Notes: a model not told the origin generated them from the sequence alone. 64,000 nt of DNA from Senegalia massiliensis (GCF_009911265.1 NZ_QXXA01000014.1:40407-104406), one strand, 5' to 3'. Numbered from the stretch's first letter, positions 9,242 to 19,072 are shown. Numbers and translations: made by a program.

Positions 9242-11644
9242 CTAATGTGCACCATGACGCAATCTTGAAACCAGACTTTCCTTCTGAAATAATCTTACTA
9301 AAATACTAGAAACAACTATAGGCACCATGACAATAATCATAATATATATTAAAAGATATCCTATTGGAAAATGGTAATGAAGATAAGTTGCACCAAAGTG
9401 CTGCAATACTCTTATTAATCCATATCCTAATGCTGTACCAAATATTAAAGTTATTATTAAATTTCCAAAAGACAAACCTAAGCCTTCAAATTGAATCATT
9501 CTTATCAATTGTTTATGGCTTAATCCAATAGATTGGAGCATTGCAAATTCTTTTTGTCTCGCAATAATATTAGTTATTATTGTATTGACTAGATTAATTA
9601 AACTAAATAAAATGATAAAACCACTTAATCCTATTATTACTTTATTTATTAAATCAAATGATTGCTTATCTTCTATTAAATTTTGTTTTAATGTACCCAT
9701 TTCAAGCAAAGGACTTTCTTCTATTATATTAGAAAGTTTCTTTTCTACTTTATCTCCTTCCTTCTCAAAATTATTTACAGATATAACTAATGTATCTATT
9801 GTATTAATGCCTGGAAATAATTGTTCTAACTTTTCAATTGGTAAGATAAACCACCCAGAGTTATATGTGACATTACTAGATTTATCTATAGACCCTATGA
9901 CCTTAAATGTTTTTTCAATTTCCTTATTTCCATCAAAGTACCTGAATTTAACCTTATCTCCCATGTCAAATTTCCACCCATAGATTTCTTCCGCTACTTT
10001 ATTATGTGCTACAAGGATTTCATCATTTTCTATCATCCTATTATAATCAAAAGTCCCTTCTACCAATGTTTTGTTTATTATATCAATATCTTCTCTCTTA
10101 AATGCTGAAAAATAGTCCCCTTTATTGACTACATCCTTATAATCATATTTTACAGATGTACGATTAAATTCTATAATATCATCAACCTCTGGTATTGACT
10201 TTATCTTTTTCACTAATTCTTCATTCATTGGGTTTTTCAATTGAACTCCTGTTATGCCCTTATCAATAGTCTGTACCGTATTATAATCAAAGGAAATAAT
10301 ATATTCTCCCAGTTCATACATACCTTGCCTTGAATATTCTTCTAAAGAAGTTGATACTATCATAGTTGTGCTCATAATAAATAAAGCTCCACCTATTCCA
10401 AGGGAAACTAATGTCAAAAAAGATTTGTTCCTATTCCTTCCTATGCTAATTCTTGCCATGGAAAAAGGAGACAATTTTCTATGTAATTCCTTAGTTTCCT
10501 TTAATCCTTTGCCTTCAAACCCTGCAAATCTAGATGCCTCAACAGGTGAAATAGAAGAAGCCACTTTTGCTGGTTTTTGAACTGAAATAATTATGGTAAT
10601 GAATTCTGCTATTGCTATGATTAGACTTAGAATAGAAGTATGTTTAAAACTCCATCCTTCTGGAATAAGCCAGTATGAAATTATCCAGGATATCAGAAGT
10701 CCTATAGGAGTTCCCATTAAAAACATAATTGTCCCTTCTCTTCTTACCATTGCTTTAATTTGTTTTTCAGAAGTACCTATGGTTCTCAACTGACCAAATC
10801 TTTGAATATTATCTAAAACTGAAATATAGAATATACTGTACACAACCAATATGCTGACCAATAGAATTCCTAGAGATACTACTATTATAACTAAAGCATC
10901 TTGTTTAGATAGGGTTAAGGAATTAGCAAAAAAATTGTTTGGATTTATGTCTTTTCTTTCAATTCCTGCATCTTTCCCAATTCTTCTTAGGCTGTCTAAA
11001 AACTCACCTTCTGACATTATAGATGCATTTTTTATTTTACAAAAAACAATATAAGGTTCATCCTTCATCTGCTCTCCTTTTTCAGAATACGCCTTGGAAA
11101 ATAGGATTGAATTGATACTGGAATTCTCATTACCTTCCTCATAAAATCCACTAATTACAAATTCTTCCTCTTTGCCATCTAAAAATTTTATCTTTATAGA
11201 ATCTCCTATATTTTCTGCATCAGGAAATAATTCTAATATAGGTCTATCTACTACAACCTCATTAAATTTTTCTGGATAATTTCCCTCAGCTATTGTTTTT
11301 GTCTTTATACTCTTTGTATCTTTTTCAAAATAAACTGGATGAATCATTTTATTTTCCATCTTAAAACTACTAACACTCTTTCCTAATGTTAAGAAATCTA
11401 TTTCATCAGAAGCTTTTAACTTCTCAATCTGTTCTTCATTGACATTCTCATAAATAACATGCTGTACCGTATCTAACTGCTTTTTAGTTTTCTGTTCCCT
11501 TGCTGATTGAAAAAGAGACATGACTCCAAGTAATGAAACAGATAATATAATAGTTATTAATATAAAAACATTTCTTGTCCTATTAAATTTCACGCTCCTA
11601 CTTGCTAATTTTTGTATGACTTTTCGATTATTATTTGCTATCAT
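9242..11644 (-). CDS. FtsX-family (MacB-like) ABC transporter permease
   Basis: 800 aa from the ATG at 11644, preceded by AGGGGAA; the longer frame would run back into the ATPase gene. The protein has an N-terminal anchor helix (about 24-44), a long extracytoplasmic domain, three helices near 250-390, a second extracytoplasmic domain, and three more helices at the C-terminus, so the FtsX fold appears twice (IQRFGQLRTIGTSEKQIK and RQKEFAMLQSIGLSHKQL). With the ATPase 10 nt upstream and a two-component system beyond, this looks like a stress-inducible exporter of peptide antibiotics or lipids. Confidence 0.88.
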   Translation of the reverse strand: MIANNNRKVIQKLASRSVKFNRTRNVFILITIILSVSLLGVMSLFQSAREQKTKKQLDTVQHVIYENVNEEQIEKLKASDEIDFLTLGKSVSSFKMENKMIHPVYFEKDTKSIKTKTIAEGNYPEKFNEVVVDRPILELFPDAENIGDSIKIKFLDGKEEEFVISGFYEEGNENSSINSILFSKAYSEKGEQMKDEPYIVFCKIKNASIMSEGEFLDSLRRIGKDAGIERKDINPNNFFANSLTLSKQDALVIIVVSLGILLVSILVVYSIFYISVLDNIQRFGQLRTIGTSEKQIKAMVRREGTIMFLMGTPIGLLISWIISYWLIPEGWSFKHTSILSLIIAIAEFITIIISVQKPAKVASSISPVEASRFAGFEGKGLKETKELHRKLSPFSMARISIGRNRNKSFLTLVSLGIGGALFIMSTTMIVSTSLEEYSRQGMYELGEYIISFDYNTVQTIDKGITGVQLKNPMNEELVKKIKSIPEVDDIIEFNRTSVKYDYKDVVNKGDYFSAFKREDIDIINKTLVEGTFDYNRMIENDEILVAHNKVAEEIYGWKFDMGDKVKFRYFDGNKEIEKTFKVIGSIDKSSNVTYNSGWFILPIEKLEQLFPGINTIDTLVISVNNFEKEGDKVEKKLSNIIEESPLLEMGTLKQNLIEDKQSFDLINKVIIGLSGFIILFSLINLVNTIITNIIARQKEFAMLQSIGLSHKQLIRMIQFEGLGLSFGNLIITLIFGTALGYGLIRVLQHFGATYLHYHFPIGYLLIYIMIIVMVPIVVSSILVRLFQKESLVSRLRHGAH

Positions 11645-11654
11645 AACTTTTCCC

Positions 11655-12323
11655 CTATCTATTATAAATTTTTCCATCTTCAATTCTGACAATCCGATCA
11701 GCTAATTGAGCAATTTCGTTATTATGGGTAATCATTACAATAGTTTGATTAAATTGTTTACTTGTTCTTTTTAATAATCCCAATACTTCAGAACTGGTTT
11801 TACTATCTAAATTTCCAGTAGGCTCATCTGCTAAAATAATAGAGGGCTTAGTGGCCAAAGCTCTTGCTATTGCTCCCCTTTGTTGCTCTCCACCTGATAA
11901 GTAATTAGGAAATCTTCGTTTTTTATCTCCTAAATGTAGTAGTTCAATTACTTCTTCTATATATTCCTCATCAATTGTTTCTCCATCTAAGTCCAATGGC
12001 AAAACAATATTTTCATAAAGATTTAGCATAGGTACTAGATTAAAATTTTGGAAAATAAATCCTACATTTCTTCTTCTAAAAATAGTTAATTCTTCATCAG
12101 ACAGCAGAGAAATATCCTGTCCAGTTACAATCACTTGTCCTGTAGTAGGATTATCTAACCCACCTAACATATTTAACAAAGTAGACTTCCCTGATCCCGA
12201 AGTTCCTACAATTGCAAGAAACTCACCTTTTTTTACTGTTATATTTACTCCATCTATGGCTTTTACAATATTATGTTCTTCTCCATAATATTTTTTTAAA
12301 TTTATAGCTTCTAATATATTCAT
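11655..12323 (-). CDS. MacB/LolD-type ABC transporter ATP-binding protein
   Basis: 222 aa, the short form typical of this subfamily. Walker A is GTSGSGKST, the signature LSGGEQQR, Walker B IILADEPTGNLDSKT and the switch His in MITHNNEIA. It is separated from the permease gene by 10 nt and shares its ribosome-binding region, so both subunits are co-translated. Transcription probably starts upstream at 12324-12406, after the kinase gene's terminator. Confidence 0.92.
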   Translation of the reverse strand: MNILEAINLKKYYGEEHNIVKAIDGVNITVKKGEFLAIVGTSGSGKSTLLNMLGGLDNPTTGQVIVTGQDISLLSDEELTIFRRRNVGFIFQNFNLVPMLNLYENIVLPLDLDGETIDEEYIEEVIELLHLGDKKRRFPNYLSGGEQQRGAIARALATKPSIILADEPTGNLDSKTSSEVLGLLKRTSKQFNQTIVMITHNNEIAQLADRIVRIEDGKIYNR

Positions 12324-12406
12324 TATATCTTCCTCCTTTTCTTAAGATAACTTTATCAAGTAAATCTAACACAAATATAACAGAATATATTTTTAATTAA
12401 AAAAAA

Positions 12407-12444
12407 CAATACCAATTCTAACTTTTTTGTTAGAATTGGTATTG
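12407..12444 (-). terminator. terminator between kinase gene and ABC operon
   Basis: Perfect 16-bp stem with arms CAATACCAATTCTAAC and GTTAGAATTGGTATTG around a T6 loop, followed on the minus strand by a long T-rich run. It separates the regulatory genes from the transporter genes they should control. Confidence 0.85.
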
Positions 12445-12454
12445 AGCATATTAT

Positions 12455-13474
12455 TTATAAATCATTTGGTAAAAAAACTGAAAAGGTAGAACCTTCTCCA
12501 ACAATAGATGATACTTTTATATACCCCTCTTGTTTTTGAATAATTTCTCTTGATAAATAAAGTCCAATGCCTACTCCTTCTTTATCATAACTACTTTCTT
12601 CTCTAAAAAATCGTTGAAATATCTTACCAAAATTTTTTTCCAGAATACCTACTCCCTGGTCAATAATATCAACTTTGGTGTACATCTCCCATTCTTGCAC
12701 TTTAATCTCTATTTTTGTCTTATCTAAGGAGTATTTAATTGCATTTTCTAATATATTAGACAAAGCTTCTGATGTCCATTTTTTATCATGTGATAAATTA
12801 TAATTCTCTGGACACTCTACAATAATTTCTATACTTTTATTCTCTGCCTTTACTGTGATTTCCGATATAGCTTCAGCAATAGTGTCAAATAAATTTGATG
12901 GGGTCTTATTTAACTGAATTAATCCTGTTTCCAACCTTGATGATTTAATCATAGAATCTAATAGAAAGCCTAGTTTGTCCAGTTGCTCATCCATAGACTT
13001 TAATAGTTTTTCTTTCTCTTCTTTAGATACTTCTTCCTTAACTAAAGCTGATTGCAGTATCTTTAAATTAGTCATAGGAGTCTTTACCTGATGAGAAACA
13101 TCTGAAATTAGATTTTGCAACTTCTCTTTTTCTTTTAATCCTTGTAAAGATTCTGCCTTCCATATTTCTGATAATCGAAGAATTTTTTGATTTATTTTTG
13201 AATCAAAAGTTTCATCTAATGTTTTTAATTTGTTAATCTTTTGATGGTCTCTATTGATTAAATAAATTAGTGAATAATTTAAAGTATTGATATAATCCAT
13301 ATATTTACTAATAGTTTTTTTCTTATTGTAATAAAAAATCAATATAATGGCAAAATAAGTAATTAATGAAAATAATAATAATGTTACATTATAAAAATAT
13401 AAGGTTAAAAAAACATGATATATAATACCTATTATAATTAAAATAATCATTTCAAAAAAATCTCTATTCCTCAT
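12455..13474 (-). CDS. sensor histidine kinase
   Basis: 339 aa from the ATG at 13474, six bases after GGAG; an ATG two codons earlier overlaps the ribosome site. Two N-terminal transmembrane helices (about 8-50) have little between them. HisKA contains the phosphoacceptor His in ISDVSHQVKTPM near residue 133, and HATPase_c has NILENAIKY, DQGVGI and GVGIGLYL. The gene overlaps the end of the response regulator by 11 nt. The signal is unknown. With the FtsX-type ABC genes next door it probably senses envelope stress or a cell-wall-active peptide. Confidence 0.92.
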   Translation of the reverse strand: MRNRDFFEMIILIIIGIIYHVFLTLYFYNVTLLLFSLITYFAIILIFYYNKKKTISKYMDYINTLNYSLIYLINRDHQKINKLKTLDETFDSKINQKILRLSEIWKAESLQGLKEKEKLQNLISDVSHQVKTPMTNLKILQSALVKEEVSKEEKEKLLKSMDEQLDKLGFLLDSMIKSSRLETGLIQLNKTPSNLFDTIAEAISEITVKAENKSIEIIVECPENYNLSHDKKWTSEALSNILENAIKYSLDKTKIEIKVQEWEMYTKVDIIDQGVGILEKNFGKIFQRFFREESSYDKEGVGIGLYLSREIIQKQEGYIKVSSIVGEGSTFSVFLPNDL

Positions 13475-14150
13475 AGGCATCTCCTACCCACTGATAGCCC
13501 ATTCCATAGATTGTCTTAATATATTTTTTATCTTTAGTTTCAATCTTAGACCTAATTCGGCTAACCATCATAGTTAAAGCATTTTCGTCCACATATTTTT
13601 CATTTTCATCCCATAGCTTTTCCAATAATAAGCTTCTCGTTAGTACCATTTTATAGTTTATAACAAATAAATATAATAGGTTAAACTCTGCAGTAGTCAA
13701 TTCAATATTTTTTCCTTGTATCATAGCTGTACGTTTGGTGAAATTCAAAATCAAATTTCCATCATCATAAATATTCCCTGTATTCTTTATACTGGTACTC
13801 TTTAACCAAATCTCTACTTTTTTAAGAAAGATGCTAACATGAAATGGTTTTGTAATATAATCCTCTGCTCCCAATTCGTAACCCTTCAACATATCACTTT
13901 CCATGTCATTTGCAGTTAAAAATATAATAGGTATTGTTGTTTTACTCCTACACATTTTACATAGTTCAAAACCGTTTCCATCTGGAAGGTTTATATCTAA
14001 TATAATCAAATCAAATTTACCTTTTGAAAGATAGTCTTTAGCAGTTGCTACATTATGAGCAGAGATTACTTCATATCCTTCCATTGTTAGGTGAAAAGCT
14101 AAAGTTTTATTTAACAAACGATCATCTTCTACTAATAATATTTTTTTCAT
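13464..14150 (-). CDS. OmpR-family response regulator
   Basis: 228 aa. Receiver domain with LVEDDR, phosphorylated Asp in LIILDINLPDG, FLTANDM and ITKPF. The C-terminal winged helix has LTTAEFNLLYLF and ends TIYGMGYQW. Its ATG overlaps no other gene. The likely targets are the downstream ABC genes and perhaps its own operon. Confidence 0.93.
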   Translation of the reverse strand: MKKILLVEDDRLLNKTLAFHLTMEGYEVISAHNVATAKDYLSKGKFDLIILDINLPDGNGFELCKMCRSKTTIPIIFLTANDMESDMLKGYELGAEDYITKPFHVSIFLKKVEIWLKSTSIKNTGNIYDDGNLILNFTKRTAMIQGKNIELTTAEFNLLYLFVINYKMVLTRSLLLEKLWDENEKYVDENALTMMVSRIRSKIETKDKKYIKTIYGMGYQWVGDAYEE

Positions 14151-14829
14151 TCGCTTTACCTTCCTTATGGTATTTTAATCAATAAATCTTTGACACTTCT
14201 AATACTAATATGTCAATAAAATTAACATGTGGTCCTATATAGTTTCCTATACAACCTTTTAATTATAAATCTCTAGGATAGAGCTTCAGAAATCTAATTT
14301 ATGTATATCTTATGCTCTTGTCATTATTATAGCATATTCCCCGCAGGCTAGTTCGGATAGAAATTGAGCACTTTTGTTATGATTTTAGTTTATTTTCATG
14401 TTTTAAATATAAATTAAGAGAGAATTAAGCTTATATTTAATTCTCTCTTATTCTGTTATTTACAACTTTTTATTTTATTTCTTTTTATAACTACCTTATC
14501 TAAAGTCATTTGAAACAAAATTAAAAATATCATGATAAAAACCAGTGGGGATAGAATATATTTTTGCTCTACATGCCTTGAGAAGATAATAAAGATGATA
14601 GTTGAATACTATATCTCCTTGAAGAAAAAGCTTATTGTTTAACAAGGACAATTTTTTTATTTTTATTATAGCGACAAAAATATAATTGTAGGTAGTTATA
14701 TTCTAAAATAAAAAGAAGACTCAGAATTAAATCCAAGTCAACCTAATAAATAATACTTATTCATCCTCATACTCCATTAGTATTCACAAAAATATACCAA
14801 CTTAGGTTTACCCCATAGTGCTGCACAAA
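14151..14829. other. 680-nt gap with hairpin and repeat but no gene
   Basis: No coding frame I can support. It holds a stem at 14413-14452 (TAAGAGAGAATTAA / TTAATTCTCTCTTA) that could stop transcription, and copy B of the 45-bp repeat. The nonsense frames and AT-rich sequence suggest the relic of an insertion. Confidence 0.35.
14481..14529. repeat. about 45-bp repeat, copy B (copy A at 2239-2288)
   Basis: Matches copy A through ATAACTACCTTATCTAAA and the following GAAACA-ATT-AAAAAT, in the same orientation. Confidence 0.5.
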
Positions 14830-15375
14830 CTATTCTTTATTCTCTACTTCTTTATCGAAAAAAGAACCATAGAAAGTAGTCTGTGATAGATTCAGACGTT
14901 TATTATGATTAGAATGTGGAACTGCTTCATTGCTAGGATAACCGAGCAATAGCAACGCGACAGGAATGATATTTGACGGAATATCAAAAGTTTTTATTAT
15001 AATATCTGGATTAAAATGCCCTACCCATGTAGAACCTAACCCTAAGTTTGTTGCCTGTAGCATCATGTGTGTTGCAACAATGCTTGAATCAATATCCCCA
15101 CTATCCTTATTATCAAATTTTCTTTTCCAGCTTGAATTTCTATCATAGCAAACTAAAAGAGCCAAACTTTGATTAAACTTATAGGGTGTACAAAGGCTTA
15201 GTTTAGATAGATCTTCCTTATTATCTAGAACAAGGATTCGTTGTGGCTGATAATTAACAGCAGTGGGAGCTACTCGTCCCGCCTCAAGTATTAAATTCAA
15301 TTTTTCTTTTTCAACTTTTTTATCACTAAATTTCCTAACAGAGTATCTCTTTTCTGCTAATTCTAAAAAATCCAT
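14830..15375 (-). CDS. nitroreductase family protein
   Basis: 181 aa from the ATG at 15375, preceded by GGAG. The N-terminus MDFLELAEKRYSVRKFSDK is the FMN-binding opening of the nitroreductase fold; GRVAPTAVNYQPQRILVL and the later ATNLGLGSTWVGHFN support it. It probably uses FMN and NAD(P)H to reduce nitro groups, quinones or flavins. The divergently transcribed HxlR gene 128 nt away is its likely regulator, a pairing often seen for redox-responsive reductases. Confidence 0.88.
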   Translation of the reverse strand: MDFLELAEKRYSVRKFSDKKVEKEKLNLILEAGRVAPTAVNYQPQRILVLDNKEDLSKLSLCTPYKFNQSLALLVCYDRNSSWKRKFDNKDSGDIDSSIVATHMMLQATNLGLGSTWVGHFNPDIIIKTFDIPSNIIPVALLLLGYPSNEAVPHSNHNKRLNLSQTTFYGSFFDKEVENKE

Positions 15376-15503
15376 ATCACATTCTCCTTTAATTAGAGTT
15401 ATATTTGACTTTGACAAGTATAGTGTATATTATTATATTAAGTTCTTCAAGTATGAACATTTTTGTTATATACTAAACTTTTTGTAAGTATTGAGGTGAT
15501 ATT

Positions 15504-15836
15504 ATGGATTTTAATAGTAAGTACGGAAAATGTCCAATATACTACACGATTTCAAAAATCCAAGGAAAATGGAAATGGGCTATTTTATATAAACTCTATA
15601 AATCTAAAGTAATTCGCTACAATAAACTTTGGAATGATTTGAAACCCATAGCTCATAGAACGTTAAGCAAGCAGCTTAAAGAACTTGAATCAGATGGATT
15701 AGTTCATCGAGAACAGTATAATGAAGTTCCACCAAGAGTTGAGTACTCTCTTACAAATGATGGACAAACCCTTTCTCCCATTCTTGAATTGATGTCTGAC
15801 TGGGGATCTGAACGCATAAATAGCGATATAAAATAA
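15504..15836 (+). CDS. HxlR-family winged-helix regulator
   Basis: 110 aa, normal for the family. It shows the N-terminal Cys of GKCPIYYT, then ISKIQGKWKWAILYKLY and the recognition region RTLSKQLKELESDGLVHRE, with the wing in VEYSLTNDGQTLSPIL. HxlR-type proteins often sense electrophiles or oxidants through the early Cys. The nitroreductase gene is divergent, so a shared promoter region at 15376-15503 is likely to be its operator. Confidence 0.88.
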   Translation: MDFNSKYGKCPIYYTISKIQGKWKWAILYKLYKSKVIRYNKLWNDLKPIAHRTLSKQLKELESDGLVHREQYNEVPPRVEYSLTNDGQTLSPILELMSDWGSERINSDIK

Positions 15837-16084
15837 GAAAAGTCAATAAAGACTCCTACAGTTTGATTGACTCTGCTATTATCTTCCATCATTTTAATAA
15901 TTATGATCTTTTGGTCTTTTACATTGATTAAGTTGATTAAGGTTTCCTCTTTGCATTTCAGAAAAAACAACAGAAAATGAAATCGAATTACCCTACATCA
16001 TCTATGTTTCACCCTAAAAAATGGGTGTTTTCCAGCCTGGTTTTTGCCTGTTTTTCATTTCAAAACTACAACATAATACCATTT

Positions 16085-16843
16085 CTATTTAATAGCAACA
16101 GCCTCAAAAGTAATTATCTCTTCAGAATTTGATGGATATTGTCCAAATTTATAATCTGAAGAAATCACAATATTTTTAAATCCTATACTTTCAAGTATTA
16201 ATTTAAACTCTTCTACTCCATACCATCGTAATGGAAAATACTCTAATTCAGTTTGAATAAGTACACCTTCACGCCACTTTTCATATCGTCCATGGGAAAT
16301 AGTATATTGATTTATATAGTCAACTTCAACAATTTTATTTTCTAATGTAATTATATCTCCATTAGAACATTCCAAAGTTTTTGTAGAAACTGTGTCTATT
16401 GAAATATCTGTTTGTAAAGATATATCAACAATTAATCTACCACCATTAGATAAATGCTTATAAAAGTTTTTTAATGCTTTTATTGAATCTTCTCTTTTAT
16501 GTACTAGAAGGAACGTTCCCGTTGGTACAATAATAGCGTCATATTTTGTATCTTGTGAAAAAGACTCCATCTTTGCCTCAAAAAGTTTAGCATTTAAACC
16601 TATCTTTTTACAGTTATTCATACATATATTTAACATATCTTTTGAACTATCAAACCCTTCAACATTTAATCCTTTTTTTAAAAGAGGAATTAATATACGA
16701 CCAGTTCCTATTCCAGGTTCAAGAATAGGTCCTTTGCATGACTCTAATCTATTCATATAAAACTCAACATCCCCAAAAGAATGACCTATAGGTTTATCCA
16801 TATCATATACTTCTGAAGACAATCTACCATAATAACTTAACAT
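16085..16843 (-). CDS. class I SAM-dependent methyltransferase
   Basis: 252 aa. The SAM-binding glycine motif is ILEPGIGTGRI near residue 40, followed by the acidic end of strand 2 in VEGFDSSKDML and motif IV YDAIIVPTGTF. The N-terminus MLSYYGRLSSEVYDMDKPIG is typical of small-molecule methyltransferases annotated only as class I. It lies just downstream of an AraC/GyrI regulator on the same strand. The substrate is unknown. Confidence 0.85.
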   Translation of the reverse strand: MLSYYGRLSSEVYDMDKPIGHSFGDVEFYMNRLESCKGPILEPGIGTGRILIPLLKKGLNVEGFDSSKDMLNICMNNCKKIGLNAKLFEAKMESFSQDTKYDAIIVPTGTFLLVHKREDSIKALKNFYKHLSNGGRLIVDISLQTDISIDTVSTKTLECSNGDIITLENKIVEVDYINQYTISHGRYEKWREGVLIQTELEYFPLRWYGVEEFKLILESIGFKNIVISSDYKFGQYPSNSEEIITFEAVAIK

Positions 16844-16905
16844 TTTTTATCACCTTCTTCTTTTATTTATAAGTAAACTTTGTAAACATAAAGAGATAGT
16901 TGCCT

Positions 16906-17793
16906 TTATTTTACTTTTTTAATAGGAACGTAAATATCCATTACAGTATCCTGCCTATGATGACAACGTTCATCATAGAATTCAAAATCAAGTTTACTTT
17001 CGTCATATACATATCCACTATCTTTAAACCAATCTTCAAAAATATATTTCCATGTGCCTGCAATGATCTTTGCAAACTCCTTTTGTTCTTTTTCATTTGT
17101 AGTATCAATAGGAGGCGTTGTAAAAACTGCATACTCAGCTTCTGGAACTTCTACTGTTAGCATATTTTCTTCTACCTTTGAAAAGTCATCCACTATAACA
17201 CCTAAAAGATATATTGTATTTCCATCTTCAGATAATGGAACACATAATCCCACTTCACCATGCTTAGCAGGATTTAAAATTTTATACATTTTACTTTCTA
17301 AATTTTCACCATTATAATTGCTCCAAAAGGATGCAATATCCTTTGTATATGTTCCCCCAGTAATATTGGTTTTAATTCCATAGCCAGCTACCTTAAAGGC
17401 AGCTTTCTTTACAATAACAGGATACATAATATAACCTCCAATTTCAAATGTTGTTTTTGCATCATCATATCCAGCCATTCGCGCTATATATTGTGTTGGA
17501 CTATAACCAAAAGATTTACGAAATGCCTTGGTAAACCCACTATGTGTTTCAAATCCATATTCTAAAGAAATATCAATAATTTTTCTACCTTTGAATAATT
17601 CTATAGCTGCTAAAGACAACCTTCGTTCTCGAATATATTCCATAACAGACATGCCTTTACATAGGCTAAAAACTCTACAAAAATGATAAACTGAGTACCC
17701 TAATTGATTAGCAACATCTTTAATAGTAATATTTTCTTTGATATGCTCCTCAATAAATTTAATACACTTCTCAATATCTCTCCTATAATTCAA
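16906..17793 (-). CDS. AraC-family regulator with GyrI-like effector domain
   Basis: 295 aa. Two AraC helix-turn-helix units occupy about residues 8-105 (ITIKDVANQLGYSVYHFCRV and ISLEYGFETHSGFTKAFRKS, ending FGYSPTQY). The remaining 180 residues are a GyrI/BmrR-type ligand-binding domain, including KVAGYGIKTN and the late Glu/Trp-rich stretch KYIFEDWFKDS. Rob/SoxS-like activators with this design respond to hydrophobic drugs. It may control the methyltransferase gene downstream, separated by about 60 nt. Confidence 0.9.
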   Translation of the reverse strand: MNYRRDIEKCIKFIEEHIKENITIKDVANQLGYSVYHFCRVFSLCKGMSVMEYIRERRLSLAAIELFKGRKIIDISLEYGFETHSGFTKAFRKSFGYSPTQYIARMAGYDDAKTTFEIGGYIMYPVIVKKAAFKVAGYGIKTNITGGTYTKDIASFWSNYNGENLESKMYKILNPAKHGEVGLCVPLSEDGNTIYLLGVIVDDFSKVEENMLTVEVPEAEYAVFTTPPIDTTNEKEQKEFAKIIAGTWKYIFEDWFKDSGYVYDESKLDFEFYDERCHHRQDTVMDIYVPIKKVK

Positions 17794-18089
17794 TTTCCAC
17801 CTCCACCTGACCTTTCTCCGTACTCTAACTTTATTATAACAACAACATTAAAATAAAACTGTTCCTGTTTTGCTAAATATTGATATATGATTCTTTTTTA
17901 TATTAAAGTCTTTGTATTATTCTCATATCTTTCAGATTTGTTTTGAAATAAAAAATTAACAAGTTCTCTAAATTCCGAAAATAGTTTAACTCTTAGTGCT
18001 ATAATTATTTAATTTTAAAAAAATCAGATTTTAATCCTTTATGTATAAATTCTAAAGTAACTTATGATTATATTATAATAAAATATACC

Positions 18090-18118
18090 TTGACATGTAA
18101 ATTATATAATGATATTAT
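18090..18118 (+). promoter_or_regulatory. sigma-A promoter of the TetR operon
   Basis: -35 TTGACA at 18090-18095, 17-nt spacer, -10 TATTAT at 18113-18118. Confidence 0.7.
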
Positions 18119-18128
18119 TTAATTATAG

Positions 18129-18141
18129 ACCGACGGTCGGT
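18129..18141. promoter_or_regulatory. TetR operator overlapping transcription start
   Basis: ACCGAC-G-GTCGGT, a perfect GC-rich palindrome in otherwise AT-rich DNA, 10 nt after the -10 box. It matches the classic TetR/AcrR half-site ACCGAC, so it is the likely autorepression site. Confidence 0.7.
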
Positions 18142-18156
18142 ATGAAGGAGGGTATA

Positions 18157-18816
18157 ATGATAAACAACAATTCATCTAATCAAACATATGAAGATATTCT
18201 ATCTACTGCATATAGCTTTTTTATTAAAAAGGGATATGAAAAAACAAGTATACAAGAAATTATTAATGAGTTAGGAATTTCTAAAGGAGCTATCTATCAT
18301 TATTTCAAGTCAAAAGAAGAAATATTACAGTCAGTATTACTTTCTGAAAGAGAAAAAGCCAATACTTATTTGGATAAATTAATTCTGGAAGTAGATGGCT
18401 ATAATGCACAAGAAAAGATTAAACATATATTAAACAGATTAACAAGTGATGAAAAAATAAATACAACAAATAGATTTTTACTTAATCAAACAAACAATAG
18501 TAAGGCTATTATGCAAAATATTATTCAAACAGTTAATATAGATTCAATTAAATTTTATGAACTGATTCAAGATGGAATTAAAGATGGTTCATTAAATACA
18601 AGATTTCCAAAAGAATGCTCAGAATTACTACTTTTACTGTGTAATATATGGCTAAATCCTATTTTATTTAATAGAACATACGAAGAGACCATAAATAGGT
18701 TTATATTTATTCAATTTACTATGAAACAATTAGGTGTAGATGTTATAGACAATAAATTATTAGATAAAGTTAAAAATAATCTTAAAGGAGTTGGAATAAA
18801 TGAAAACACTAAATAG
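18157..18816 (+). CDS. TetR/AcrR family transcriptional regulator
   Basis: 219 aa from the ATG at 18157 after GAAGGAGGG. A longer frame would start upstream of the operator. The helix-turn-helix (IQEIINELGISKGAIYHYFK) lies at about residues 30-50. The C-terminal part is helical and variable. The operator and promoter directly upstream point to autorepression. Its other target is likely the small membrane protein gene that overlaps its 3' end by 17 nt. Confidence 0.9.
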   Translation: MINNNSSNQTYEDILSTAYSFFIKKGYEKTSIQEIINELGISKGAIYHYFKSKEEILQSVLLSEREKANTYLDKLILEVDGYNAQEKIKHILNRLTSDEKINTTNRFLLNQTNNSKAIMQNIIQTVNIDSIKFYELIQDGIKDGSLNTRFPKECSELLLLLCNIWLNPILFNRTYEETINRFIFIQFTMKQLGVDVIDNKLLDKVKNNLKGVGINENTK

Positions 18817-19072
18817 CAAGGCTTTAGAAAATAGAAAAAAGGCAATGGAATCATCAAAAAAAATTGTTAAAGATTATAAAATATTTACAGCACCTTTAGA
18901 TGTAAGAAAAAAACGTGCCATGCTAGGTACTACTTGTGGAACTTTAGGAGTTTTAGCAGCTGGAGCATTTTATGTAGTTAAGTCATACAACATAGCAACA
19001 GGATTAATGATTGGAGGAGTAGCAACACTAGGTGTTAACTTAGCAACATCAAAATTATTAAACAAAAAATAA
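18800..19072 (+). CDS. small membrane protein of unknown function
   Basis: 90 aa. The first 40 residues are rich in Lys, and then come two hydrophobic segments at about 43-62 and 66-82 with GTLGVLAAGAFYVV. The gene starts inside the TetR gene after GGAG, so the two are co-translated. I do not recognise a family. Being in an autoregulated two-gene operon, it may be what the regulator controls. Confidence 0.75.
   Translation: MKTLNSKALENRKKAMESSKKIVKDYKIFTAPLDVRKKRAMLGTTCGTLGVLAAGAFYVVKSYNIATGLMIGGVATLGVNLATSKLLNKK

Noticed and set aside
15704..15970. 88-codon minus-strand frame overlapping the HxlR gene
   Set aside because: More than half of it is the reverse of the HxlR coding sequence; no ribosome site and no recognisable family.
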